Below, piece after piece: positions 10,274-22,196 of a stretch of DNA of 64,000 bases (position 1 is its first letter; the number at the start of each line of letters is the position of its first letter). The position numbers and the translations under genes were made by a program. Location: assembly GCA_004369085.1 (NCBI GenBank), contig ML210278.1:17490-81489 (forward strand), given 5' to 3'. The notes beneath the pieces were generated by a model. The model ran no database searches and had not been told where the DNA came from. It worked only from the letters and a program-made list of their open reading frames with translations. The DNA comes from Coprinopsis marcescibilis (taxonomy: Eukaryota; Basidiomycota; Agaricomycetes; Agaricales; Psathyrellaceae).

Positions 10274-12849
10274 CTACACCTTGTTCAAAATATCAACCAA
10301 GATATCCTTGATACCCATGTCATCGTCGTATGCATATCCACCTCCATGTCCATTCAATTCGTCGCCGTCGCGGTCACCACCGTCCTCAGCCGCCACAGGA
10401 AATCCCTGTCCGAACGTAGCCCCAAACACCGCACTTGCGAGGACTTCCTCCTCAGGTCCCGATCGTAACCTCAAACGATGTGTCACGACCCGAGGCATGA
10501 CACGCGCAACATCCGCCTCAGTCACATCCAACACCTCCACAAGCGCCATCATTTCCTCCCGCTCCTTCTTCGCCTTCGCAGCACCATCCTCATCAGACTC
10601 CGGAACCACATGAATGCCAAAATCCCTCGTTGTACTAACCCCCGAATGCACATTCGATACATTGCTCGGAAACACCGAGGACTCCTTCCTCAGCAGATGC
10701 GTTCTAGAGGACTCCTCCACTCCCAAATAATTGTTGCCGCGATACAGATGGGCATTATGTCGCCCTGGCGAGTTGGTCAAGTTGGACGGATCATAGTATT
10801 CCGAGACATCATCCCCCTCCCCGACGTGCTCATGCCCATGTTCGTCTTTGATGAGATGTCCAGGAGGCCGAACGAGCTCCATGCCCGTTAGGTCCGCGCC
10901 AATGACCCTCGCAGCACGCGCCAGACTTTCCGCATCTTTCCTTGCCGCAGCCGTAAGCAGCATCCCATCCAATCGCGGATGATGGCGAGCAGCAGCAAAC
11001 AGATCAGACAGGTAAATCTCCAGCCTCGGTGCCAAATACGTCTTCTGGTAGTACCATTTCAGCGTCTGGACAAACCTTTGTGGAAGAATCGGGTTTTCAG
11101 GAAGGGGAGCGCTTGCCGGTGTGGCTGAGGACGACGAAGAGAGGTTGCGATGTCGGGTGAACGGCTGTGGGGAATGAGGCGGCAGTGTCACGGGTTTGGA
11201 AAAATAAGGAGGCGTAAAAGTCTGTGCTTGTGTTTGCGGTAATGGCGAGTTACCGGCAAACGCAGGAGAACCAGGGTTGGAGTGTGAGATGCTATAACCT
11301 CCATGATGCAACGTAGATGTGAGAGACCGTAACGAGTACTGAACAGATTTGGCCACCAAGATGTTATGGCTCATTGCAAACATGTCCAGCTAAAAAAGTT
11401 GTTACCATCATGAAACGGCATCCTGAATGAACGGACCTACCAAGCTTCGATGGATAGCTGGGCGTTCTTTGGTGTCGATACGGCATACGTAGATAGATAT
11501 GAAGCCCGGTGGCAGGGTCCATACCCCAGGTCCATCATCCTCCTGACCAGACGCGCCATACGGGTAGGCGGTCCTGGCATCTCGGCGAGATCTCTCATCG
11601 AGGTTCAATTCCGCCGCAGTGATGTGCTTGTTTGATAATAGCCCGACCAAAGCACGTTGGAGTGGCTCGCCAGCCTTCTCCAGTCCAGATAAGACCAATG
11701 CATGAGGCAGCTCAAGTGACTTGGAGTTGTCATGCATCATGGAGGATGTCGAGTCATTTCCACGAAAGTGCGTGTCCCGTGTTGGCGCAGGATCTGTGTA
11801 AGAGTGTTGGAGCCGCGGAGACGTGGTATGTGGTGCTGTGCGTGGTCGATAAGCATCCGGTTCAGAGGTCCCCCCTGCCGGAAACTGAAACTTTGAATGG
11901 TTCGATTCTGGCGGATAACTGGGCGGAGGTGGTGGAACAAAAACAGGGAGGGTGCGTGGTTGTGTTGAATGAGAGGTGGAATGAACCTGTGACAAGTCGT
12001 TTGGATATGATATGGAACGCGCGTGTTCAGATGTTAAACGGCCTCGACTGGTTGATCTGCTGAGTTTAGTGGGGTGAAGTCCTCCTGTAACGCGTAATGA
12101 CGTTTTGTGGACATCTTCTTCCGAGCCATATGGGTGGCCTGAAGATAAGAATATCGACCGGAGGAAGGCGGCTGGCGAGATGTTGCTGGAGTAAGACCGT
12201 AGCCTCACCTTCTGGGTTGGGTAATTGAAGATGTAGGACAGTGTCTGTGTGGAATAGGCAGTACGTCAGCTAATGTTTGATCTGACACTGATGCGGCGAG
12301 GAAGGAGATGGGTGTATCAGAACAGAACCCGTGTCGATGGTGGATGCAGGATTCGGAATAGGAATAGGATTGAGCCATTCAAAGGATTAGAAGATCGCGC
12401 CCAAAAGACGCTAGCTCCTGAGTTCTGGCGATTGTCCAATTGGGATATTCAGTCAACAACAAGTCCCTTGTTTCAACAAGCCAATAAAGTGAACCAGCGC
12501 GAAGGCGATGCGAGGACGACCGAAAGGGCAGACCCACATGACGATATGTGGCGGTTGCTTGCGATAAGATATGTCAAAGAACGACTGAAAGATATAGATA
12601 AAAGTGGTAATTGACTCGCATTTAACTCACCCAGACAACAAGTTTGACAACAGCACCAATGTCTTCTTCCGGCGTCCGTAAGATGAGGTTTTTATCACCA
12701 GCGACGATACATAGAAGGATTGACTTGATTATCACTGCATCCAGCGGCAGCGACGGAGAATTCGAAAGACTTCGAATGTAATTCAAAAATGCAGGGAAGA
12801 ATGCCGGGCTTCCAACTAAATGAAGAGGATCTGGATCCTTGAAAGACAT
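10274..12849 (-). CDS. conserved fungal protein of unknown function, 712 aa
   Basis: Three minus-strand exons, 12849-12631, 12244-11441 and 11389-10274, all joined in phase 0, give 712 residues. The first 85 residues look folded (ILLCIVAGDKNLIL, then VVKLVVWTLSYIFNYPTQK). Residues about 90-290 are Ser/Pro/His/Thr-rich and probably disordered. A second folded part starts at LPHALVLSGLEKAGEPLQRA and includes PPGFISIYVCRIDTKERP, a motif with FAMSHNILV just after the last intron, and later WYYQKTYLAPRLEIYLSDLF. The tail is Asp/Gly-rich. The layout reminds me of fungal proteins annotated as magnesium-chelatase-like or AAA lid-like, but no Walker motif is visible and I do not assign a function. The first intron is 386 nt, unusually long for this window, so a missed exon there is possible. 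Confidence 0.6.
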
Positions 12850-14002
12850 ATGAGGACAAGATGTGCTGATATTTGGCAGTATATGGGCAGTTTAAGTACA
12901 GCTGTCAACATCTATCAGTTGTATTCGAAGCCCACTACGTAAAACAACATACCTCTCTACATTCAGAACTTTGGATTGTCAAGAGAACGAGGAGGACATG
13001 GTGTTTCTGTGACAAGGCATGTTCCAACTCCGACTACCGGAGAGATCAATTTGGAAACTCCTCCCGTTCAATCACCGAGACACCGGAACGCCGCCGATGT
13101 ACACTACGCTCCTGGCTACTGATGTCATAAAAGTCACTGAAATTGCCTTTAAATTACTTCGGAAATAAATTTACGAGTGTAGCTGAGGTCTTCAGAAGAG
13201 TCTACAGTAATTAAAAGAGTCAGGACTTTGGCGCCTATAATTCCGGTTGCCGTTCGATGGAATCACCGCTTGGCACCGGTGTACCGGCATCCGCTGGCTT
13301 TGGGTGACAAGCATCAGTCATAGCGTGTTGCTTTTCTCACTCGCCAACACCATCATTCACTGGCTCTATGTCCAGGTTTCTCCCAAATCGTGGAACTCTA
13401 GGCTATGTACGTCTACGTCAGACTGCACTATTCATTGATATATGACAGGAACTTATAATGGTAAAGGTTGAATCTATCCGACCCAAAGCTGTTTTCCAGG
13501 CAGAATCAAACGTTAAATAATCAGCGAAGTATCAGCCCTTGTGTGGTTGGTTGCCACCGCTGCAGCATGGCAAGGAACAGCTGACCCAAAGGAGAATATC
13601 TGCACCATTTAGATTTTGGCAGTAATATCCCATAACCAGTTCTCGGTCGGTATGACGATCCGTATGGCAGGCCAATTTCTTGGTTTCACGCGGACCCTCT
13701 CGGGGACTTGGGGTTTCGACATATGTAAGACCCGCGAAGTCGGTCTCCGAGAACCTTTTCTTCGCCCAAACTCAGTTCGCGGGTTCGAGCTGTTTATCTG
13801 CGCACTGGCGCTTCCCAAGCCACTCTAACTACTCGTGGTCACTGGGATCGACACAGATCTCGGATTATTCTTAGAATCCTTATATACGGCGGCGCCACCA
13901 AGCTAACACGCTTCCTTCCCCTTTCTCTGGCCCTCGTCTGCTCACCGCCCTCCAGTCGTCTTTGGGCTCTTCAAGCTTCCCATATGAGTCCAGACGACAT
14001 CC
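12850..14002. other. divergent intergenic region
   Basis: A 1.15-kb region between two divergent genes (712-aa protein on minus, membrane protein on plus). The open frames are short and lack family features. It should hold both promoters; pyrimidine-rich sequence precedes the ATG at 14003. Confidence 0.4.
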
Positions 14003-17000
14003 ATGGCCAACATCGTTCAATTCGATATCGATGATACTTCACCTTCAATCACCTACAGTCCTTTTGGCGACACCTTTTCAACACCAGATCTTTCTACGAG
14101 CTGGAACCCATATTTTACAAACTCGCGCTTCGCCGCGTCGCAGGGCGTCACAGGCAATGGTACAAGTTTTCATATCACATCGCTGGATGGTGCGCAGGTT
14201 TCAATAACGTGGAGAGGTGCGCAACATCACTATCTTTCTTATTCCTTGCCGGAGAATTTACGGGGTCTACCGGATTTATAGGCACCAACGTTCAACTACA
14301 GGGCAATGTGACAAGGGCCTCCTATAGCGTCGTGCTCGACGGAGAAGAAGTATCCGACCCCAATGGCGATATCGGCCAGAACATCCTCGCAACTATTCAA
14401 AATCTTGAAAACACCCTTCACACCATCACCCTAACCGCACGTATTCCTCAGGAGGTACCACTTGGAATGCTTGCTTTCGACCAAGCTATAGTAGCTGCCA
14501 GGCCCCCTAACGTTAATGAAACAACGTGTGTCCACGCTTTCTGATGAGATGTCTTGCAATGTTTGATTAACAACTTATGAACAGGCCGAATAATGTCTAT
14601 ACGATAAGCTCACTTAATAGTGAGGCTGTCTCCTTTAATGGGAGATGGTCTTTCAGATCTGAACAGGGTGCGCGCTTTCATCGATCCGACACCGTCGGTG
14701 ACCGAGCAGTGGCACGGTTTCGAGGTACGCTAGCAATCCTTTTGATGCGACCTGCACATCCCTCAAGACTAATCCTAACAGGGACATCGTTGCTCATTCG
14801 AGGAACGACATCACCCCAGTCCGGAAGCTACTCTGTTACCCTCGACAACCAGACAGTCATTCTATCTGCCAAATCATCGTTTTTATCGCACAATAGCCTG
14901 CTGTACTACTTTACCGCTCTTGATTCAGATGTAACCCACACAGTGGTCATCAGAAACGAAGGAGGTGGAACACTTGGTCTTCTTGATGTCCAAGAGGGTG
15001 GATTCCGAGCCTATGCTCTTGGGTCACCAGAGTCAGCGCTTTTTGAATTTCATACATCCCTGCGTTGACCCTGATGCCTTTTCCAGACCTGATACATCTC
15101 CATCTCCGCCACCTGCATCAGCCATCGTTGGTGGGACCGCAATCAACGGAGGAACAATAGCAGCATTCGTTCTAGGCGGCATTCTCGCATGCATCCTCCT
15201 TTCCGGCACCCTATATTATTTCTGCATCTATCGATCTCGGCAGAACTTTAAGCGCGATAGGGAGCTATGGAGAAGACAGACCCAAGCATCTTTCCAACCC
15301 TCACCTCATGACAAGGTTGCAGAAACCGACGACAGCATTATCGATATCACCAGACAGGACGTCGATACTACACACGAACGCAACCTGGCGGCAGCTCTCG
15401 GTTTGACCGATTCACCACCACTTGCGGAACGTGCACGTCGAGAAAGCGGAAAGAGTAGCTTTGCGAGATGGAAACGAGAGGTGGAGACGGCTGTTGCGCG
15501 TGACAGCTTAGGTATCCAATTCCGGCACTCATTCATCGACAACAAGAACGGCCATGGCAAGATCTACACATACGAGGGCACCATGGAGTCCGATAGTGAT
15601 CCGCTCACCAGCAGCTCCCGAACACACTCATCACCCAACTTTCGCGCGTCGCTTATGGTTCGCAAGCATGAGCGGGCAAGCAAAGGCGGAAAGAAGGCTA
15701 AAGGGAATGACACCAGGGGTAATGGAGATAAAGATGGACGCGTTAGTGACTATCGCTCCTGGTCGCCTAGTTATCAGATTAATTTGCCGTTCCAGCCCCC
15801 TTCCCAGGAGGATGTGGCCCCCGCACGCGCTGTGGCTGTATCCACCCTTGGATCGCTGTCTTACCTTACCGCAGCCGCTACCAGTGGTCATGATCGTCAC
15901 CATGAAGCTGAAGCTTCCTATCCTGGAGCACCCCCCTCATACACTGCATCCGTCCTGTCGGGTGGTGGTCACTCATCTGAACCGCTCTCTGTACCTCGAT
16001 CAGTCGGCCAGAGCTCATCATATCCAACAAGCGGACTGGCCAAACCTTCCCCAAAAGGGAAGGAAAGGAGTCAATACGCCCAGAATGACAGCTCCGGTCG
16101 CGAACAACCAGCATCACCCTTCACGGAGCAAGGCTCGTTGACGTCCTCACTTACGCCCCCGCTAGCCATCCGGGATCTCTCGAAGGAGGACAGAGGGAGC
16201 GTGTATGATCAGAGCATCGACGAGGAGCCGAAGGTGTTGAGTGGGTCTGCCGTGAGGCAGGTGCTGCGGAGCCTAAGCCCACGTACCAGCAAGGCCAACT
16301 TCCCACATAGGCGGTCACATAACAGCATGCAGCAAAGACGAGAATTGTCAACGAATGTGGAGATGGGGCCTATTCAGTCGAGCAGCAGCGAGTCGCCAAC
16401 ATCCCCTGTTCCCTTAGCATCGGCGAGCCGGCCTCCATCTAATGTTCCATCACAGCCACTCCCTCCAGTCCGAGAATCCATATCACGACCTTTACCACCG
16501 ATACCTCAACGTCCTGAATCACAAGCACCAATCCCATTCCCTTCTGCAGAGACGCCTTCTCCGACAAGCCCTCAACAGCAGTCAGCTGTAACTCCCGTAC
16601 AGTTTAACCTTACACCTCCCGCCGCAGCTGGCACACAACTGTCGCCAGTGAGAACCGCTTCTGAAGACAGTCACTTCCCTTCTTCCGGGTTTACCTCCAC
16701 CCGGTTCTCTTACACCTCTGGTAGCAGACCTGGTGGTTCGTCCGTAGTTCCCAGTGGCATCAGCCCCATAACGACGTCTTCCCAATCCCACATACCTCAA
16801 GTCAAGCGACGCTCGACACGCTTCTCACTCACCCAACCGCCTCAACAACCGAGCATCGCAGAAGTACTGCCAATGTCCAGTCGTCCATTCAGGCTCACAT
16901 TCGGTGGGAGCGGTTCTTCGCGCTTACAGGCAGGCGCTGGAACTAGCAACGACAACATGCGGGATTCCTTCCTCGATTTCTCAGTTTCGTCAGACGTCTC

Positions 17001-17835
17001 AACCATATCGAAGGATGGATACACGGACACCAGCTCCGCGCGGGACGTAAGGCGATACAGCACCCCTCCGCAAATGGAACTTCCTTTACCTGAAGAGCGG
17101 TCGAGATGGAGCAGCTCGAACAGTGCAGGTATCTCAGTTCGGACCCAGGGACTCGCCAAGCAGGAAAGCGATGGCGAGGAGGGCGGGAATGCTGGAGACT
17201 CTGCCGGAGACTCAAAGAGCTCCAGCAATGGCCGATCAACGCGTTCGAATCCAGTCCCAACCCAAATCACAATCCCCTCAAACGAACGGTTCCTCGCACC
17301 ACATCGACAGCATGCGCGCCTGAGTACATCAGAATCTTCATCACGAAGCGACCCTGTTCACGTTCACCCACCAATGGAGAACCTAGAATCGCCTGTAGAG
17401 AGCATCCCGCTCTCTGGATCAGATGTCAACTTCCATTACAGTGATCCGGATGAACCATTAACAGCAGCTTCCAGGTTGGCTTCCGGCAATGGTCGGTCGC
17501 ACATGTACGCCTATCGCGATTCAATGCCACCCATCAGCCCTTTCCAAGCACAACCTCCATCACCTTCCGACAACCACGCGTCTCCGGAAACCGACGACGC
17601 AGGGCCGCTTCCAGCTGGCCTATCCTCACCCAACTTTCTCGTCCAGCGCGTACTTGGCTTGAATTCGCCTGTATCATCAGTTACGGCTCGGCCGCCACAG
17701 CACTCGCACTCACGCTCTGGATCAACGTCGCTGTTTCTAAGAGCTTCCAGTGCCTCTCCTGCTCGGTTCGAGCACCCTTCGAACGTACAGAAACATCCCT
17801 CAGATTCTGATGTTTCCCGGACTACGAACCCCTAG
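14003..17835 (+). CDS. single-pass membrane protein with long disordered tail
   Basis: An agaricomycete-type transmembrane protein of 1195 residues from five exons: 14003-14216, 14282-14525, 14585-14724, 14782-15022 and 15087-17835. There is no cleavable signal peptide; the start is MANIVQFDIDDTSPSITY. The first 280 residues form what looks like two related beta-rich ectodomain units (SYSVVLDG at about residue 90 and SYSVTLDNQTV at about 215) with several N-x-S/T sites. One membrane span follows at about residues 303-327 (TIAAFVLGGILACILLSGTL), then a basic stop-transfer stretch and RDRELWRRQTQ. The remaining 870 residues are Ser/Pro-rich and probably cytoplasmic, with many SP/TP and proline-rich sites. 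The function is unknown; a surface sensor or adhesion role is only inference. The fourth intron has a weak GTCACC donor, but the phase supports it. Confidence 0.8.
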
Positions 17836-18176
17836 CCTCCCTCAACCCCTTTTTACCTTTCGAATTCTTGCAAATCGACCTTCTTGACTAATTATAGGAC
17901 ACTTCCAAGCTCATTTTACATGCATCGGGATTCTCATACCCCCATTCATTTGTTGGTTGGATATGATCAAGCACCTCACTGTCGTTTTCTGATACAAGCA
18001 ACACTTCTGCACGTACTTACATATCATTGTTCTCGTATACCCACCCTTGTACACTAGGTCGCCCACGCACTCACAACAAGCCATAGGAGAATAGAACAAA
18101 GAAACAACGAAAGCAAAGCCATGATAACATTAACATTCGATATATTAGCCCCAAGTAGTCTAATTGAGTTTCCAGC
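17836..18176. other. tail-to-tail intergenic region
   Basis: This stretch lies between the stop codons of the membrane protein (+) and VPS53 (-). It should contain both 3' UTRs. No gene is seen. Confidence 0.4.
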
Positions 18177-21100
18177 TCAAGAAGGAGCCGTGGAATCCTT
18201 TCTCAGCCCAAAGCTTACGAAACGGCGGAAATCAGAAAAGACCTTGGTGTCCCCAGGGCGGCTGGAATCTGTAACACTCGACCCTGTTGACGGCCCACTA
18301 GGCCCAGGGCCACCTCCGAGACTAGCGAAAATGCCCTCCCCGCCCGATGCGAGTCGGCTCCCTCCTGGACTGAGCAGGCTCCCACCAATTTGAGCAGTCG
18401 TCGGAGGATCCATATCAAGCGAAGATAAGAAAGAGGTGCTTTCTAAGTCCGTCTTCGTGCTCGTTATGACTTCGAAAGAATCAAACAGGCTCTTCTGTGC
18501 TGTTTTGGATGTGCCTTTGAGGTCCAGAATCTATGCGTTGGGGTTAGTAAGGTTCTATTCCGTTGTCATGAAGGATGACATCAGTGGTCCAACGCACCTT
18601 TTGGAAATTGGTGAACGAGGCATCGCCGATCAGAAGGGTATAGTTGAGGACAAAGCCTTCCGGAGGGTCCTATGCATGAGCATGAATACCTTTACCCGGG
18701 GAGAAATCTACGAGATCTTACCACAGGGGTTACGATAACTTTGAGCAACGCTTCGAGGCGGGATGTCGTTTTCGTCAGGGCCCGGGAATACCTGTCAAAC
18801 TGAATGTGAGAAAAGAAGATTAATGTAGGCGCGGTGAAAACTGACGTGTTAGTGAGGAGCGCCTCTCCGGGCATCTTCGTGAGATACGCTTTGAGCGTCT
18901 GTAGATCTATTAACAGCTGCGACTCAGGGTGAGATACCTGCCACCAGAATTCGGAAAAGAAGCGGAGTAAACCCACCTGCTCCGCCCCGATCTCTTTCAA
19001 AGGTCTGCTTCGAACAAGAGCATTGGTGAATTTGACCAAGATAAGACTGTTAACAAGGGGTATTGAGTCACGCTGAGAACTGGAAGAACGATACGAAACA
19101 GTCGTACCTGCATGCTTTGTCGAAGAAGTTGCGCAGATACTTTTTCTGCTCGACCAAGGGTTTGATGAGCTCCACGATCTGTTCTGCGGCCTTGACGAAT
19201 TCGTCCGTATACGGAGATTGGCCGCTGACTTGGCTAACTGTCGACCACGACGTCCGGCCCAGGGTGATGAAAGATGGGTCGCACACAAGCTCGAACTCCC
19301 GGAGCTGTACACCGATTGCGGTGGAGATTGTGCTGGGAGAAGGATTCGGCAATTGAGTTCTGTGGCGTTGGACCAGAAATTTTTGAAGCGTTGACTGACC
19401 TGACGAAAAGATCTTGTTCTGTCTGGAACTTGATTTTCTCTTTGAACTCGGGATCGATCTTCTCCTTGATTTTTTCCTCGAGCTGGACGAGGGTGAGCGA
19501 TGTCATGACGCGATGTGAAATTTGTTGAATTTACCTCGATAGCTGTTGTCTGACAGTAATCTGCGGTATTTATAATGAGGCAAGTCTGCTTCAAAAAATC
19601 TGTGTCCACTCGTGTTTCCAGCGACTTTCGAGATGGATGCAGTGGTCTGAAATGCGTTAAAATGCGGTATTCTCTCCAATCATGGATACTCCCTTACCTC
19701 TTTGAACTGATCGCCAAAACTTCCTCTGAAACAGCTTGTGAGTATAGGGACAATTAAAAAGATGACACGGGTACCAGCATAGATCCTCAGCCACTTCTTG
19801 TGCACCTCCGCCAGGTCATACAAAGGTTGTGCCGTTGACAAGTTTGCACACTGCTCCAAACTCTGACCGTAGAAGTAGAACAGTTCTGTGGACGAAGGCA
19901 GTACAACCATACTCTCGGACTCCTTGTCTTCCTCCTCGGTATTCTCCGATGACGTGCGACTGATTGGCTTGGCAATTTTGCTCTTACGATGTGGTGCTAG
20001 CATATCGGACAATGCCCTAGGTACTTTAGTTAGCCGAATACCCAAAAGTGGACAGGAACCTCTTACTTGTCCTGCGCATCAACAAAGATGTTCATATGCG
20101 ATTCGAAGGCCGACGTGATTGTCTTGCCAGGCTGAGAGTGTGTCATATCCGTCGCCTTCAACATCTCTTGGAACTAAGATCCATTCCTCAGTTCCGGACG
20201 CGATAGGATAGTAGCATGTCTGCACATACTGATGTTGCCCATCGCTTGGCCATTGAAGCCTCAAATTCCTGGGTGATTTGAATGCTTTCGAGAAGAGCTT
20301 TGACAGTCAAAGAAGGGCCGAACTTGGTCAAAAGAGTCGTGACGTGATCCCTTGAAAGGTATAAGCGACTTTTATATAAATGGACAGAGGGAACACTTAC
20401 CTAGTGATCTCGGCAAATTTGGACAGTAGATGCCAGCTGACTTTCCAATCAGTGGGGAAGACCCTACCCTGCTCGATCTCAAAGGTCTGGACAAGTCGTC
20501 TGAACCATGCATATCGTCGCGAGAGGTTGTCTAACTGGCCAGCTTCATCATTCGTTCGGAAGATGCGGCGGTATTCCTTGAGTTCAAAAGCAACAAAACG
20601 ATCGATGATGTGCGAACGGACATCCGGGCCCAGTACGTCCACTGCAGTGCATGCTTCGGAGATGAGCGAGGGCTTGATTGGTTTTGCTGTATCTTGGATG
20701 AAACTGTGTCGAGTTTTAGAACCAAGTATATGGTTTGCACCCCATCTGTACCCACAATGAATCAAAGTCTTTCTCTAGTTGACTGCGCAATTGTCCTTGA
20801 ATGTCGTTGATCCGTTTCCATAGGCGGGCGATGCGGGGAACTGAGGTGTACGTCTTGAACGAAGCCGACAGCTGCTTCACAGCCTAGAACAATCTTAGAA
20901 ATTAGATACCGATATGGGACAGTAGATACACACCGATAGGGTTTGCGAAACTTCCGAATACCTTCTCTCCTTGATAAAGTCTTCCAGCTGCGTCAATGCA
21001 TTCACTATGTGACGTTGAGCATCCATGAGTTGCGACACCAATAACGTGCGCACCTAGCATTTGCAACCTCTTCAACATCGTCATACTGAGAATGAGATTC

Positions 21101-21591
21101 TTCTTCGCAAGATCCAAAACTTGGATATCCTTCGTTATGTTCCTCACCACGGCTTCCGATTCCGTCGCCTTCTCCCTGATACGTGACATTTGCCCTAGCA
21201 GATCCTTGAATTAGACTGTTACTTTCAGGAGCAGCAAGCGGTATTGAGTTACACTTACGGATATCATTTCCTGAATGATAGTCATTCTTTCTGGATCCTG
21301 GTTTCTGCGCAGTTCGGCTTGCAAGTCTGCTACCTCCTCCTTCAACTTGGCTTGTGTCTCCATGAGTTGGGCGTTGACCTCCTCAAGCTTTCCCAAAGAC
21401 GATTCTATCGTATGTCAGCGATACTATTGAAATTTTATGTCACCACCCTTACCATCTGGAAAGAATTCATTGAGTATGTTTACAGCGTTGAAATGTTCCG
21501 AGAGGCCATCGAATGGATCGAGACCATCCGTTGGCTGGATTTCCAGGATGCGTTGGATGGCGAGAACGACTTCTTGCTCCTCAGGGGGCAT
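18177..21591 (-). CDS. VPS53: VPS53, GARP tethering complex subunit
   Basis: Subunit of the Golgi-associated retrograde protein (GARP) complex, which tethers endosome-derived vesicles at the trans-Golgi network. The gene runs from the ATG at 21591 to the stop at 18179-18177 with about a dozen short introns; I estimate 850-900 residues. The N-terminus is typical (LAIQRILEIQPTDGLDPFDG), followed by a long coiled coil (LEEVNAQLMETQAKLKEEVA) and the hallmark Vps53 segment RRYAWFRRLVQTFEIEQGRVFP with DWKVSWHLLSKF. Further downstream come EQKKYLRNFFDKAC and the late PPEGFVLNYTLLIGDASF block common to fungal Vps53. The end is a Gly/Ser/Pro-rich tail. Identification is firm; the exact borders of the middle exons (19.0-20.3 kb) are less certain. 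It is divergent from NLR-A, 605 bp away. Confidence 0.9.
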
Positions 21592-22196
21592 TGTACTCTC
21601 TGTTCAGACTGATTACTCCTCAGGAATAGGGGTACGAAGTTGCAACTATGGGTTGGTCAAAGGTGACGATGTGGCTGTCGAATCAAGCCAGCTCTTGCCG
21701 TTGGTTTATCAATTATTTAATCAACGTGTATGTATATTAATCAATTAATTATCTAGGACATAGTTAAACACACCACCTTTTCCCTTGACCACAACGTTGG
21801 ATTCGTCCGCCTCACTACACATTTTTCACTGGAATCACCGTCGCCGTATCCCTCTTATCCACGTAGCTTAGTTTGCTATGAAACAGGAATTGCCTCAACA
21901 AGCCCCACAGGTTCCGTGCTTCAGACATGCCAGCAGCTGAATATGGGTTAGATTTGGCATTTGTAAAGCCAGCACGAACTCGTCCCGCAAGTATTCGGAA
22001 TTGGGTTGGAAACCTCTCCACGGTGCAAAGCTGTTAACCATCACTGTCTTCTGAAACAGGCGCCAATGGGTTGCGATAAGTATGTCACAAACATCCGAAT
22101 TCAGTTTCCTGCGGGCTTTTAATAACTCTTACCCCTAGGCTTTCCTCGCAACCTCACCCCTTCCCCCTCCCTTTGTTGCGCTGGTGGGTGTCAAAC
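21592..22196. other. divergent intergenic region VPS53 / NLR-A
   Basis: A 605-bp region between divergent VPS53 and NLR-A. AT-rich around 21700-21760. No gene is recognised; it should carry both promoters. Confidence 0.4.

Noticed and set aside
12273..12614. 113-codon + strand open frame
   Set aside because: It lies inside the first intron of the minus-strand 712-aa gene and shows no family features.
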